Shown: piece after piece, positions 37,916 through 48,562 of the stretch
How positions within the stretch are numbered: position 1 is the first letter of the stretch
Layout: each line of letters begins with the position of its first letter
Assembly (NCBI RefSeq): GCF_028288465.1
Contig: NZ_JAQBNR010000015.1
Span: 62,001-126,000, forward strand
From: Ferruginibacter sp.
Lineage (GTDB): Bacteria; Bacteroidota; Bacteroidia; Chitinophagales; Chitinophagaceae
Direction: 5' to 3'
Length of the DNA: 64,000 nucleotides
Position numbers and translations under genes: made by a program
The notes under the pieces: model-generated
Databases searched by the model: none
Told to the model about the DNA's origin: nothing
The model's input: only the letters and a program-made list of their open reading frames with translations

Positions 37916-40900
37916 ATGAAAAAAACGATTTCACACTTACTGCCGCTTCTGCTCTTATGCATTTGCTGCGGTACTGTTTTAGGCCAACAGAGAAAAACTA
38001 TTACGGGCTCAGTCAGGGACAGTGCCGGTAATGCAATTCCGGGCGTATCGATTAATTTAAGTGGAACTAAATCGAATGCAGCAGCGGACTCCAGGGGGAA
38101 TTTTAAAATATCGGTACCAGTTTCTGATGCGGTATTGATTTTCAGTAGTGTTGGATATACTACTAAGCAGGTTAATGTTGGTAAGGAAGATTATTTGACT
38201 GTAGAATTATCAGGTGCGGTTGGCAAATTGAACGAAGTTGTGATAACAGGTTTCGGTACAAGAACCAGTTCTCTGAAAGTTCCTTATGCTATACAATCAG
38301 TAGGTGGAGCTGAACTTGCAAGGGCAGGCACTGTGAACGTAGTAAACTCTTTGCAAGGTAAAATTGCAGGCGTTATGGTCAATCAGGGTGCAGGCGGACC
38401 TTCATCAAGTTCACGTATCCGTATCAGGGGTAATTCAAGCCTTAGCGGCAATACCATGCCTTTATATGTTATTGATGGAGTATTGATTCAACCGGGCGCA
38501 TCAGGTGCTGATTCGTGGGGCGATAACAGGGACTTTGGTAACCAGATGAAAAATCTTAATCCCGATGATTATGAAAGCATGACTGTATTGAAAGGATCTG
38601 CAGCGAGTGCTTTATACGGATCACAGGCATTAAGCGGCGTAATATTGATTACAACAAAAAAGGGTAAGGCAAGGCCGGGCCTGGGTGTCACGCTTAATCA
38701 AACAACTACCTGGAATAAAGTGTACAGACTTCCTGATTTTCAAAACGAATATGGTGGCGGTAACAGCCCGACTTTTGCAAAAAATTCAGATGGAAAAGAT
38801 ATTATTCCCAATGATGATTATGCTCCCTATTATAGTTTTGGTCCAAAGTTCGCCGGACAGACTGTTATTGATGCGGACGGAGTAACCCGTGTTTATAAGC
38901 CAAATAACATGAAGGACCTTTACCAGACAGGTTTAATTAATAACACCAATGTATCTGTTGAAGGCGGCAACGATAAAACCACCGTGCGTTTTTCTTATAC
39001 AAAATCAGCTGAGCAGGGCATCGTATCTACTAATAAGTTTGACAGAAATAGTTTTGCGTTGAGAGCTACCCAAAAAGTGGGCAAATTAATTAACATGGAT
39101 TTTTCTATTAATTATGCCGCAACTGTTTCTAAAAATCCAATGCAGCAAGGTGGCCAGGGAAGTTTATTATACAGACTTGCCTACTCAAATTCACGCAACT
39201 TTCCTATAGACAATCTGTTCGCAAATTATATTGATGCTGTAAATGGCGGCCGCGTGCAAAAATCTCCTTATTTGCGTGGATCTATCACTGATGACATGTG
39301 GAGTATTTACCAAACCAATGTTGCTCAAAAGGAAAATAGTCTTTTGGCAAATCTTGATATAACTGCCAACATAACGCCATGGTTAAGCTTGCTGATGCGG
39401 GGTAACGTGAATAGTTATGATGTTAACCAGGAAACTAAAGAACGTGGCGATGGAGCCGGCTTTAACAGCAACAATTTTGGACGATATGCTTTGTATACTT
39501 CAAACAGAAAAGACGCCAGATTACAGGCCTTATTGACTGCAACAAGAAAGATTACAAACAATCTGGAATTCAGCCTGTCGGCTGGTGGTGAAACACAACG
39601 CGGACTTGGTGGTACGCAATTATCTGCAAATACTAATGGAGGCTTTAAGAATGCCGATATTTTTGCACTTTCCAATAGTAAAAATGCGTTAGACGTGAGT
39701 GGAGGCAAATACCCGCAAAGCAGGCTGGATGCGTTGTATACCTATGGTGATATAACCTGGAAAGAAATGCTGACATTGTCAGGTAGTTTTAGAAGTGACT
39801 GGAACTCTACCTTAACTTATCCTGACGGTCATGGCACTTATGTTTATAATTATCCGTCAATTGGTGCTTCATGGTTATTTACAGAATTGCTGAAAGATAA
39901 AAAACAATTTGATTTTCTTTCTTTCGGTAAATTAAGAGCCAGTTATGGTATTACCGGAGCCGGTACAGGAATTTACACTACGTCCAGTGGAAACTATGTT
40001 TTAAATGGCAACTATACAGACCTTGGCGCCACATCTGTTCCCCGTTACGGCTTTCAGAGCAATAGTCTTGGTAACCTCAACCTGGTACCTTTAAGAGCTT
40101 TTGAAACCGAAATAGGCGTGGATCTTCGTTTTTTTAATAACCGTTTAAGGATTGATGTTGCTGCCTATAAAAAGAACACCAAGAATGAAACCATACAGTT
40201 AAATGCGCCGCCAGAAAGTGGCATTGACAGCCGTTTAATTAATGCAGGTAATATTCAGAACAAGGGCGTAGAAATATTATTGTCCGGAGTGCCAGTCCGC
40301 ACAAAGCATTTTGAGTGGACCACTACGGTAAACTTTACCCGTAACCGGAATAAGATCATAGCGCTTTATCCTGGTACAGACAGCAGAGACCTTGACCTGG
40401 CTTTCGGAAACGACGTTCGTTCGGTAGCCAAAGTAGGTGAAGATTTTGGTACTATTGTAAGTACTTATGCCTATGCCAGAGATCCACAAACAAACCAAAA
40501 ATTATTGCAGCAGGATGGAACTTACTGGCGCTCTGGTGCCTACGGACAGGGAGAAAAAATTCTTGGTTCTGCAATGGAAAAATACCTGGTTAGCAACATC
40601 AACGAATTCAGGTATAAAAGCTTCAGCCTGTTTATACAGGTAGATGCGAAAGTTGGTGGAAAGATCGCTTCAACAACTCACCAGTATGGATCTGAATATG
40701 GTAACTATCAAAGTACTTTATTTGGTCGTGACGCAGAACACGGTGGTATAGCCTATACTGACGCCAATGGTGTTCAGCGCAATGATGGTATTATACCAGA
40801 AGGCGTTTTTGGGAAAAACACCATCATTAATAATATTGATGTAAGTGGATTAACTTATGCTGATGCTGTTAGCAAGGGACTTAAAAAGCCAATTGCAGCT

Positions 40901-41209
40901 TTGGATTATTACGAAGGTATAGCAAGCTGGGGCACAGGTATCCGTGAATATTCTGTTTTTGATAATACCTGGGTTGCATTGCGTGAGGTTTCTTTTGGTT
41001 ATGACTTTCCAAAAAGCACTATCAGTAAATTAAAAATCAACAGACTTCGGTTAAATGTTTCAGGTAGAAATATTATTTACTTATATACTACCACCAAGGA
41101 TCATATATATCCGGAATCAATTTATTCAAGCCGCCCCGGCGCATTTGCTGAAACTGGCGGTGGACCTTACCAGCGTCAAATGGCGGTATCGTTGCTCGCA
41201 GGTTTTTAA
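37916..41209 (+). CDS. SusC-type TonB-dependent outer-membrane transporter
   Basis: A 1097-residue SusC/RagA protein. The signal peptide is followed by a carboxypeptidase-regulatory-like domain (about 30-95, TGSVRDSAGNAIPGVSINLSG), a TonB-box-like LNEVVITGFGT segment, the plug (SSSRIRIRGNSSLSGNTMPL; YVIDGV), and a large beta-barrel ending in aromatic-rich SLLAGF. It imports oligosaccharides in a complex with the SusD partner that follows 41 bp later. No anti-sigma/ECF pair is adjacent, so control is probably by the ROK proteins or a distant regulator. Confidence 0.95.
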   Translation: MKKTISHLLPLLLLCICCGTVLGQQRKTITGSVRDSAGNAIPGVSINLSGTKSNAAADSRGNFKISVPVSDAVLIFSSVGYTTKQVNVGKEDYLTVELSGAVGKLNEVVITGFGTRTSSLKVPYAIQSVGGAELARAGTVNVVNSLQGKIAGVMVNQGAGGPSSSSRIRIRGNSSLSGNTMPLYVIDGVLIQPGASGADSWGDNRDFGNQMKNLNPDDYESMTVLKGSAASALYGSQALSGVILITTKKGKARPGLGVTLNQTTTWNKVYRLPDFQNEYGGGNSPTFAKNSDGKDIIPNDDYAPYYSFGPKFAGQTVIDADGVTRVYKPNNMKDLYQTGLINNTNVSVEGGNDKTTVRFSYTKSAEQGIVSTNKFDRNSFALRATQKVGKLINMDFSINYAATVSKNPMQQGGQGSLLYRLAYSNSRNFPIDNLFANYIDAVNGGRVQKSPYLRGSITDDMWSIYQTNVAQKENSLLANLDITANITPWLSLLMRGNVNSYDVNQETKERGDGAGFNSNNFGRYALYTSNRKDARLQALLTATRKITNNLEFSLSAGGETQRGLGGTQLSANTNGGFKNADIFALSNSKNALDVSGGKYPQSRLDALYTYGDITWKEMLTLSGSFRSDWNSTLTYPDGHGTYVYNYPSIGASWLFTELLKDKKQFDFLSFGKLRASYGITGAGTGIYTTSSGNYVLNGNYTDLGATSVPRYGFQSNSLGNLNLVPLRAFETEIGVDLRFFNNRLRIDVAAYKKNTKNETIQLNAPPESGIDSRLINAGNIQNKGVEILLSGVPVRTKHFEWTTTVNFTRNRNKIIALYPGTDSRDLDLAFGNDVRSVAKVGEDFGTIVSTYAYARDPQTNQKLLQQDGTYWRSGAYGQGEKILGSAMEKYLVSNINEFRYKSFSLFIQVDAKVGGKIASTTHQYGSEYGNYQSTLFGRDAEHGGIAYTDANGVQRNDGIIPEGVFGKNTIINNIDVSGLTYADAVSKGLKKPIAALDYYEGIASWGTGIREYSVFDNTWVALREVSFGYDFPKSTISKLKINRLRLNVSGRNIIYLYTTTKDHIYPESIYSSRPGAFAETGGGPYQRQMAVSLLAGF

Positions 41210-41250
41210 TTCGCAGGCAATATCTTTTAATAATTTAAATTTTAATAAAA

Positions 41251-42915
41251 ATGAAATTTTATAAATATTCATACTTAGCTATCCTGGCTGTTTCCCTGGC
41301 ACTGGGTAGTTGTAAAAAATCGGCATTTGTCGAATTAAACACCGACCCTGGTGTACTATATTCCATTAAACCGGAAGAGCAGTTTCTAAATGCTGCCATC
41401 CAGGCCCATGGACAAGATTTTGAGCAATTTTATGATAACTACCGCCGCATCATGTTCTGGACTCAACAATCCACTGCTAACGCAGGAAATGGCTCAGTAA
41501 CACTGAAAACCGTGGGTAATTTTAATTCGCGTTATGGAGTATTTTATCCAACGCTGGGATCTGTTTTAACGGATGTACAGGTTTTGATCAGCAAATTGCC
41601 CGATGCAGAAAAACCAAAGTACGATCAGATAAATGCCATCGCTGATATTCCCAAGATATATTATGCTTTCTACGTTTCAGATATAAACGGAAGCTTACCT
41701 TATACAGAAGCTTTCCAGGCACGGTATGGTGGCACCCTTACTCCTAAATATGAAACGCAGCAGGAATTATACGCCTTGTGGGATAAGCGCTTAAAGGAAG
41801 TGATTGCTTTGTTGAAAGCTCCGCCAGCTACAGCACAGGTAAGTCTTGGTAAAAATGATCTTTATTTTCACGGCGATGTGGCTCTATGGGCAAAGGCTGC
41901 TTCAGCTCTTCGTTTAAGAATGGCAATGCGCCTGATGAAGAGAGACGAAGCCACAGCTACAGCGATTGTTAAGGAAGTAATTGCAGATGCATCCAACCTG
42001 ATGACAAGCAATGCAGAGGGCTGGGTGTTTTATGCTGATGTAAGTTTTACTGCCGGCGGCAACTGGGCTCCTGACGAATTCAGGGCTCCAAAGCCAACGG
42101 TAGATTTTATGTTCTCACAGAGCGATCCACGCTTGCGCCTGTTTTATAAAAAGAACAATTATACACAGGCTAATATGAATGCAGCCATTGCCAAAGGACT
42201 ATATCCTGCAGGTACTATTGTAAGTGCAAGGCAGTACGTAGGAGCACCGGTAAGCCCAGACGTTGTAAAAACCGTAAGCTCCTGGTTTGTGCAAAAGAAG
42301 GTAGATGATAACCTGGCACTGGATACGGTTTCTTATCTGCAATGGAGAATGTTTCAGCCTGCAAACGGCGGCGGTACAGGAAAAAATTTCTTTCCTTTAA
42401 TTTCTTATGCGGATGAATTGTTTATGCGTGCTGAATTAGCCGCAAAAGGTATTACTACTGAAGATGCCCAGGCTTTGTATTATGCCGGTATCGATGCTTC
42501 AATATCTTTCTATGATAAGGCAGCTGCAGACGCTAAGCTGGAAGATTACACAGCAGTAACGCCTGATGAACTGACAGCTTATAAAGCTTCTCCCGCTATT
42601 ATGTACAGTGCTCCGAAAGCATTGGAGCAAATTGCAATACAATCCTATATTAACTTCTTTAAGCAACCCAACGAAGCATGGGCGCTGTATAAAAGAACGG
42701 GCTATCCAAATGCAACAACCGCTTTGGCTAATGAAAATATAATGATTGATGGTACGCTTTACCAGATCCCAAGAAGAGCCGCAATCAGCGCTCCGTCTAC
42801 AAGTGATTTAAATGCAATAAACAAACAGGCTGCTTTGGATAATATGAAAGCAGACCCTGATTTTGGAACCGCTATCGATGATCTGTACGGTCGTGTTTGG
42901 TGGGATAAAAAATAA
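41251..42915 (+). CDS. SusD/RagB-type surface glycan-binding lipoprotein
   Basis: A 554-residue surface lipoprotein with lipobox LALGSC (Cys21). It is followed by SusD-type sequence (YSIKPEEQFLNAAIQAHGQD, later PLISYADELFMRAELAAKG). It belongs to the SusD-like subgroup that pairs with long SusC proteins. It caps the SusC barrel and binds ligand. A strong terminator follows directly. Confidence 0.93.
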   Translation: MKFYKYSYLAILAVSLALGSCKKSAFVELNTDPGVLYSIKPEEQFLNAAIQAHGQDFEQFYDNYRRIMFWTQQSTANAGNGSVTLKTVGNFNSRYGVFYPTLGSVLTDVQVLISKLPDAEKPKYDQINAIADIPKIYYAFYVSDINGSLPYTEAFQARYGGTLTPKYETQQELYALWDKRLKEVIALLKAPPATAQVSLGKNDLYFHGDVALWAKAASALRLRMAMRLMKRDEATATAIVKEVIADASNLMTSNAEGWVFYADVSFTAGGNWAPDEFRAPKPTVDFMFSQSDPRLRLFYKKNNYTQANMNAAIAKGLYPAGTIVSARQYVGAPVSPDVVKTVSSWFVQKKVDDNLALDTVSYLQWRMFQPANGGGTGKNFFPLISYADELFMRAELAAKGITTEDAQALYYAGIDASISFYDKAAADAKLEDYTAVTPDELTAYKASPAIMYSAPKALEQIAIQSYINFFKQPNEAWALYKRTGYPNATTALANENIMIDGTLYQIPRRAAISAPSTSDLNAINKQAALDNMKADPDFGTAIDDLYGRVWWDKK

Positions 42916-42924
42916 ATTTTATTC

Positions 42925-42967
42925 AGATAACTCCAGGCCGCATGTTTTGCCTGGAGTTATCTTTTTA
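42925..42967 (+). terminator. Strong rho-independent terminator after susD
   Basis: A perfect 14-bp stem (AGATAACTCCAGGC at 42925-42938 with its complement at 42949-42962) and a 10-base loop, followed by TTTTA. It ends the susCD transcript and separates it from the oxidative module. Confidence 0.9.
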
Positions 42968-43082
42968 TACTCTTTGAAATCAGTGTATCACTATCCGTTT
43001 CATTTAACAATTACAGTCTGTATCATTTCTTAATTTAGTCGCAGGGATAAATTAAATTGTGTTATAAAATGGTTGTCAAAAC

Positions 43083-43679
43083 ATGCTTACAAGACCACTT
43101 ACCATATTGTGCCTGATTTTTACCACCTATAGTCTGCATGCGCAGCTAACTAAAGATTCCCTTACCATTTTTAATCAAGTCGGTTCTTACGACTTAACAG
43201 ATATCAGCCTTCAAAAAAATACGGTCATTCACCTGGATGATAAAGCGCTTTCCCTGTTTATTTTTTTATCACCGGAATGTCCGCTCTGTCAGAATTATAC
43301 CAGGACAATAAACCAGCTTCACGAACAATTTAAAGACCGCGTTGCCGTGTACGGCATTGTTTCCGGCAATGCATATTCTTCAAAAAATGTGATGGCTTTT
43401 CAAAATAAGTATCTTACCACATTCAATATATTAATTGACACAAAACTGTCATTAACCCGTTATTTAAATGCAACTGTAACACCGCAGGCCATTTTGCTGG
43501 ATAACAAAGGCAATCTTATTTATACCGGCGCTATTGATGACTGGGTGCAGGGCCTGGGAAAGAAGAAAGTATCGGCATCAAAACATTATGTAAAGAATGC
43601 CATAGAACAAAACCTGCAGCCTGCAGACGTAACTATCAAAAAAACAAAAGCGTATGGCTGCAGAATCAATGATTACTAA
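43083..43679 (+). CDS. Exported redoxin/thioredoxin-fold protein
   Basis: A 198-residue protein with signal peptide (MLTRPLTILCLIFTTYSLHA). The thioredoxin fold contains the active-site pair C-P-L-C in SPECPLCQNY, a VTPQAILLD cis-proline segment, and IYTGAIDDW. It is of the TlpA/AhpC-like type found next to copper monooxygenases in several phyla, sometimes fused to them. It probably keeps copper or cysteine sites reduced in the periplasm, or delivers electrons. One base separates it from the next gene. Confidence 0.82.
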   Translation: MLTRPLTILCLIFTTYSLHAQLTKDSLTIFNQVGSYDLTDISLQKNTVIHLDDKALSLFIFLSPECPLCQNYTRTINQLHEQFKDRVAVYGIVSGNAYSSKNVMAFQNKYLTTFNILIDTKLSLTRYLNATVTPQAILLDNKGNLIYTGAIDDWVQGLGKKKVSASKHYVKNAIEQNLQPADVTIKKTKAYGCRINDY

Positions 43680-43680
43680 A

Positions 43681-44994
43681 ATGAAAAACTTTGTATACCT
43701 GGTTTTATTTTTGCTGAATAGCTCTATACTGCAGGCTCAGCAGTTGACTTACTACAATGACATTGCTCCCATTGTTCAAACCAAATGCGCCCCATGCCAC
43801 CATCCCGGCGGCGGCGCCCCCTTTTCGTTGTTGGGTTACGAAGATGTAAGCAAACGGGTAAGTTTTATAAAAGAAGTTGTGCAAAGTGGTTATATGCCGC
43901 CATGGAAGGCAGACAATAGCTATGTACATTTTGCAAATGACAGATCATTGTCTCAAAAAGAAATTAGTTTACTGGTGCAATGGATAGATAATAAAGCGCC
44001 GCAGGGAACAAAAGTAAAGCAGGTGGCTGCAACGCCTGAGTTTACGAGTTTTACAACATATAGCCGCAAGCCCGACTTGGTTTTAAAAATGGCAGACAGT
44101 TTTTTAGTAAGGGGAGATAACAAAGAACGTTTCGCTATTTTTAAAATTCCTTTTGAATTAAAAGATGCTGAAAATATTGAAGCCATCGAGTTTTACAGTA
44201 ATAATAAAAAGCTGATTCATCATGCCAACTATGCCATACATGACGTAGCAGATACTTCTATCAATATTTATAAAACGGATGCTACTGTAAATTTATCGGA
44301 AGATGATCATACTAAACTGGATCAATACAGGCTTTATAAAAAAGTAATGACTTATTATGGCGGATGGATACCCGGTACAACTTACGAGTATTATCCAAAA
44401 GAATTTGGATGGATAATGCCAAAGCGTGGTGTGATCCTTTTAACCGTTCATTTTGCACCCAGCGCAGTGGATGAAAAAAGTTTTTCACAGGTAAATCTTT
44501 TTTTCAAAAAAACACCTGTTACAAGACAGGTTAAGGTGATCAGTTTTGGTTCGGGTGGCATTGGTGAAAAACAGATAACGCCGATTTTTTACATCAAGGC
44601 CAATGAAAAAAAATCATTTACGTTAGAGGTGACTAACCCGGGCACTGATGTTTCCATAATGTATGTTTGGCCGCACATGCACTACATCGGCAAGAGTTTT
44701 AAAGCCTACCTTGTTTCGCAGGAGGGAGACACAAGTAAGCTTGTGTCCATCCCTGAATGGGATTTTCGCTGGCAGGAAATTTACCGGTTAAAACATTTGC
44801 TGAAAGTGCCAAAAGGATCTGTGATGCATATTGAAGGAACCTACGACAACACGGCCGAAAACCCGGCAAATCCGCGTAATCCGCCCCGCACTGTTTTTTC
44901 AGAAAGCTCAATGATATCAACAGATGAAATGCTGACTTTATTAATGGTGTATTTGCCTTATGAAGAAGGAGATGAGAAAAAGGAATTGGAATAG
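43681..44994 (+). CDS. Cytochrome c plus PHM-type copper monooxygenase
   Basis: A 437-residue exported protein from ATG 43681 (signal peptide MKNFVYLVLFLLNSSILQA); the frame opens at 43654 but would then include the end of the redoxin gene. The N-terminal cytochrome c-like part has haem motif CAPCH (36-40) and a later Met. The C-terminal part shows all six copper ligands of peptidylglycine alpha-hydroxylating monooxygenase: His180-His181, His257 (VHF), His332 and His334 (HMH), Met417 (DEM). It is a type II copper, ascorbate-dependent-like monooxygenase with its own electron carrier. The substrate is unknown. Confidence 0.85.
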   Translation: MKNFVYLVLFLLNSSILQAQQLTYYNDIAPIVQTKCAPCHHPGGGAPFSLLGYEDVSKRVSFIKEVVQSGYMPPWKADNSYVHFANDRSLSQKEISLLVQWIDNKAPQGTKVKQVAATPEFTSFTTYSRKPDLVLKMADSFLVRGDNKERFAIFKIPFELKDAENIEAIEFYSNNKKLIHHANYAIHDVADTSINIYKTDATVNLSEDDHTKLDQYRLYKKVMTYYGGWIPGTTYEYYPKEFGWIMPKRGVILLTVHFAPSAVDEKSFSQVNLFFKKTPVTRQVKVISFGSGGIGEKQITPIFYIKANEKKSFTLEVTNPGTDVSIMYVWPHMHYIGKSFKAYLVSQEGDTSKLVSIPEWDFRWQEIYRLKHLLKVPKGSVMHIEGTYDNTAENPANPRNPPRTVFSESSMISTDEMLTLLMVYLPYEEGDEKKELE

Positions 44995-45181
44995 CATTGC
45001 TGCAAAACAAAAAACGGATCATCAGCCGACAAGCAACACGAGGCTGCAGGCTGAAGTACAACAGGTTGATACGGTACAAGAGGGCGATGCAAGAATGTTC
45101 CACAAGGCTTCCCTGCCCGGACAATAATTTATACAACAAATTGAGTATGCAATTTTATAAGATAACCAATATGATTAATTA

Positions 45182-48100
45182 ATGAAGCAAACATTGCCCT
45201 TTATAGCTTTTTTGCTTTTATCAGCCTGCTCCAATACCTTGTTTGCACAACAAAAAAAAACAAGCTTGTTTTCATTGATGAACGAAAAGGAGACAGGAAT
45301 ATCTTTTTTAAATTCGATAGAGGAGGATGATTCTTTAAATGTAATGCGCTACGAATATCTCTACAATGGCGCAGGTGTGGGTATTGGCGATTTTAACAAC
45401 GACGGATTAAACGATATTTTCTTTTCCGGGAACACAACCGCTAACAAACTTTTTTTAAACAAAGGCAATTTTAAGTTTACTGACATCACCGCATCTGCAG
45501 CTGTTGCAGGCAATGGTACCTGGCGCACCGGCGTGAGCATTGCGGATGTAAACGGTGATGGTTTAATGGATATTTACGTTTGCCATTCGGGCAAGTATGA
45601 TGATCCTGAAAAACTTTGCAATGAATTATTTATTAACCAGGGTTTGAAAGACGGGCTTCCTTATTTTAAAGAGATGGCCAGGGATTACGGATTAAATGCA
45701 CCGGGCACTCAATCTACGCAGGCAGCTTTTTTTGATTATGATAAAGATGGAGACCTGGATATGTTTCTGCTGAATCATAGCAACCATACTTACAATCCGT
45801 TTATCAATACAAAGAAAGTACGGTCAACTCCCGACCTTAATTTTGGCAACCGCTTATTTAGAAATGACCGCGACGCTAAAGGCAATATGCATTTTACAGA
45901 TGTGACTTTACAATCCGGCATTGTAAATAATGCGCTTAATTTTGGATTAAGTGTAACCATCAGTGACTTAAATAATGATGGCTGGCCGGATATTTATACC
46001 ACAAGCGATTACACAGAGAAAGATTGTTTTTACGTCAATAATAAAGATGGAAGCTTTACCGAATCTTTGGCTAAATCGTTCGCTCATATCTCCAAATACG
46101 CGATGGGAGCGGATATTGCCGACTATAACAACGATGGAAGGCCCGACGTGTTTACACTGGATATGTTACCCGAAGACAATCACCGGCAGAAATTGCTGAA
46201 AGGGCCGGATGAATACGATCAGTATCATCTGTTGCTTGACAGCGGTTATTATCATCAGCAAATGCGCAATATGCTGCAGTTAAATGAAGGTGTTGATAAC
46301 AAGGGTAACCTTCGTTTTAGTGAGATAGGGCAAATGGCCGGTGTATCAAATACAGACTGGAGCTGGAGTGGCTTGCTGGCTGATTTTGACAACGATGGCT
46401 GGAAAGATATTTTTGTAAGCAACGGGTATCTGCGTGATTTTACTGACATGGATTTTTTAAAGTACTCCGTTGCAGATGCTAAAGCCGCGGCATTAAAATC
46501 TGGCAACTTAAATTACCAAACCCACGACCTGGTTAAGCTGATGCCCTCCAATAAATTAAGCAATTACATTTTTAAAAATAACCGCGATTTAAGTTTTTCA
46601 AATAAAACCATTGACTGGGGTATCAGTAAACCTACTATTTCAAATGCAGCTGTTTATGCGGATCTGGATAACGATGGCGACCTCGATTTGGTTGTGTGTA
46701 ATAATAACGAGCCTGCGATGGTGTATCGAAACAATGCGAGTGAAATAATGCCGGCGCATTTCATCAAGCTTCGGTTTAAGGGAGATGGGGTGAACACAAA
46801 GGCGTATGGCGCAAAAGCAACACTCACAACAAGGAGTACAACACAATACCTCGAGTTATACCCGGTGAGAAGTTACCAGTCAACAGTTGCGCAGGAACTT
46901 GTATTTGGCTTTCCGCTTAACGATACGATCAGGCAACTTGCTGTTGAATGGCCCGATGGTAAAGAAAGCATTTTTACGAATATAAAAACAGATACTGTAA
47001 TTGAATTAAAACAATCGGAAGCTTCCAAAAAAAAAGCTGAAACGGGACTTGCAGTTACAAAAATGTTTACAGATATCACGGAGAAGTCGGGCATCCGTTT
47101 TAAACATATTGAAAATGATTTTATTGATTTTAAAGATGAAGTGCTGCTGCCATACCAGTTATCAAAACAAGGGCCTGCGTTGGCGAAAGGCGATGTAAAC
47201 GGCGACGGGCTGGAAGATATTTTTATTGGTGGAGCGATAGGACAGGCGGGCGTACTGTACCTGCAAAAGGAGAATGATACATTTGTTGAAACGCCGCAAC
47301 AAGCCTGGATAAGTGATTCTGCAAGTGAAGATGTAAACGCCGTTTTTTTTGATGCCGACAAAGATGGCGACCTTGATTTGTACGTAGTAAGCGGCGGTAA
47401 TGAATATGCGGATCAGTCCCCCGAATATGCAGACAGGTTGTACTTGAATGATGGTAAAGGAAACTTCGTTAAAAACATGGATGCATTACCGGCCATGCTC
47501 AGCAGCAAACAAGCTATTGCGGTGGGAGATTTTGATAATGATGGCGATCTGGATTTGTTTGTGGGTGGCAGGGGAGTGCCGGGCTCTTTCCCGTTGCCTT
47601 CAGTAAGCTACCTGTTGCGCAACGATACCCAAAATGGTGTTACTCGTTTTACCGATGTTACCGCTTCAATCTGCCCGGCATTGCAAAAATCCGGAATGGT
47701 TACCGTTGCACAATGGGCCGACATTAACAATGATCATTTTCCGGAGCTGGTTATTGCCGGAGACTGGATGCCCGTAATGCTCTTTAATAATAACAAAGGA
47801 AACCTGGAAGATATTTCACTTGCATCGGGATTAAAAAACCTGAATGGTATGTGGTCGGCGCTTACAGTCACTGATATTGACGGCGACGGGGACATAGATT
47901 TCTTATTGGGTAATTGCGGCTACAACGATCAGTTTTCAAAAACCAGTAAAGAGCAACCGTTGCAATTGTATGTAAACGACTTTGATGATAACGGCACCCT
48001 CGATCCGGTAATGTGTTATTATATCCAGGGCAAAAGTTATCCCATGGCCTCCAGGGATGAATTACTTGACCAGGTTTCGCCCCTCAAGAAAAAATACATC

Positions 48101-48562
48101 AAGTACAAAGATTATGCAGATGCTACTATCAACGATATCTTTTCCAAAGAAAAGATCCGGCAGGCACAGGTACTTTACTGCGATGAACTGGCTTCTGGTA
48201 TTTTATACAATGATGGCCATAACAATTTTTCCTTTAAGCCTTTGCCACTGCAGGCACAGGAATCAAAAATATTTGGATTGACAGCTGTTGATTTTGATGG
48301 CGACGGAAAAAAAGATATTTTATCCGGAGGTAATTATTTTTCTTATCGTGTTCAGTTGGGCCGGTCAGATGCAAGTCTTGGCCTGTTGATGAAAGGTATG
48401 GGTAACCAACATTTTTCGGTCATCGATCCGCCACTGTCCGGTGTTTACATTGATGGGGATGTCAGGGCCATGACTGCTATAAAAAATAAATCAGGTGAAA
48501 CACTCATTATAGTGGCCAAAAATAATGACACCGTGCAGGTTTTAAAAGCAAGCCGTAAATGA
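45182..48562 (+). CDS. CRTAC1-like FG-GAP repeat protein with ASPIC/UnbV domain
   Basis: A 1126-residue lipoprotein candidate (LLLSAC, Cys16). Many FG-GAP/VCBS repeats with calcium-binding DxNxDG or DxDxDG loops are seen (GIGDFNNDGLNDIF; FFDYDKDGDLDMFL; LADFDNDGWKDIFV). An ASPIC/UnbV domain lies at about residues 540-610 (KAYGAKATL to VEWPDGKES). Two beta-propellers are expected. Family members are extracellular and often lie next to SusCD systems; they may bind glycans or present partner enzymes. It overlaps the next gene by four bases. Confidence 0.9.
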   Translation: MKQTLPFIAFLLLSACSNTLFAQQKKTSLFSLMNEKETGISFLNSIEEDDSLNVMRYEYLYNGAGVGIGDFNNDGLNDIFFSGNTTANKLFLNKGNFKFTDITASAAVAGNGTWRTGVSIADVNGDGLMDIYVCHSGKYDDPEKLCNELFINQGLKDGLPYFKEMARDYGLNAPGTQSTQAAFFDYDKDGDLDMFLLNHSNHTYNPFINTKKVRSTPDLNFGNRLFRNDRDAKGNMHFTDVTLQSGIVNNALNFGLSVTISDLNNDGWPDIYTTSDYTEKDCFYVNNKDGSFTESLAKSFAHISKYAMGADIADYNNDGRPDVFTLDMLPEDNHRQKLLKGPDEYDQYHLLLDSGYYHQQMRNMLQLNEGVDNKGNLRFSEIGQMAGVSNTDWSWSGLLADFDNDGWKDIFVSNGYLRDFTDMDFLKYSVADAKAAALKSGNLNYQTHDLVKLMPSNKLSNYIFKNNRDLSFSNKTIDWGISKPTISNAAVYADLDNDGDLDLVVCNNNEPAMVYRNNASEIMPAHFIKLRFKGDGVNTKAYGAKATLTTRSTTQYLELYPVRSYQSTVAQELVFGFPLNDTIRQLAVEWPDGKESIFTNIKTDTVIELKQSEASKKKAETGLAVTKMFTDITEKSGIRFKHIENDFIDFKDEVLLPYQLSKQGPALAKGDVNGDGLEDIFIGGAIGQAGVLYLQKENDTFVETPQQAWISDSASEDVNAVFFDADKDGDLDLYVVSGGNEYADQSPEYADRLYLNDGKGNFVKNMDALPAMLSSKQAIAVGDFDNDGDLDLFVGGRGVPGSFPLPSVSYLLRNDTQNGVTRFTDVTASICPALQKSGMVTVAQWADINNDHFPELVIAGDWMPVMLFNNNKGNLEDISLASGLKNLNGMWSALTVTDIDGDGDIDFLLGNCGYNDQFSKTSKEQPLQLYVNDFDDNGTLDPVMCYYIQGKSYPMASRDELLDQVSPLKKKYIKYKDYADATINDIFSKEKIRQAQVLYCDELASGILYNDGHNNFSFKPLPLQAQESKIFGLTAVDFDGDGKKDILSGGNYFSYRVQLGRSDASLGLLMKGMGNQHFSVIDPPLSGVYIDGDVRAMTAIKNKSGETLIIVAKNNDTVQVLKASRK

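Noticed and set aside
44995..45181. 61-codon ORF between the copper monooxygenase and CRTAC1-like genes
   Set aside because: No signal peptide, domain or conserved start; its sequence has the character of intergenic filler.
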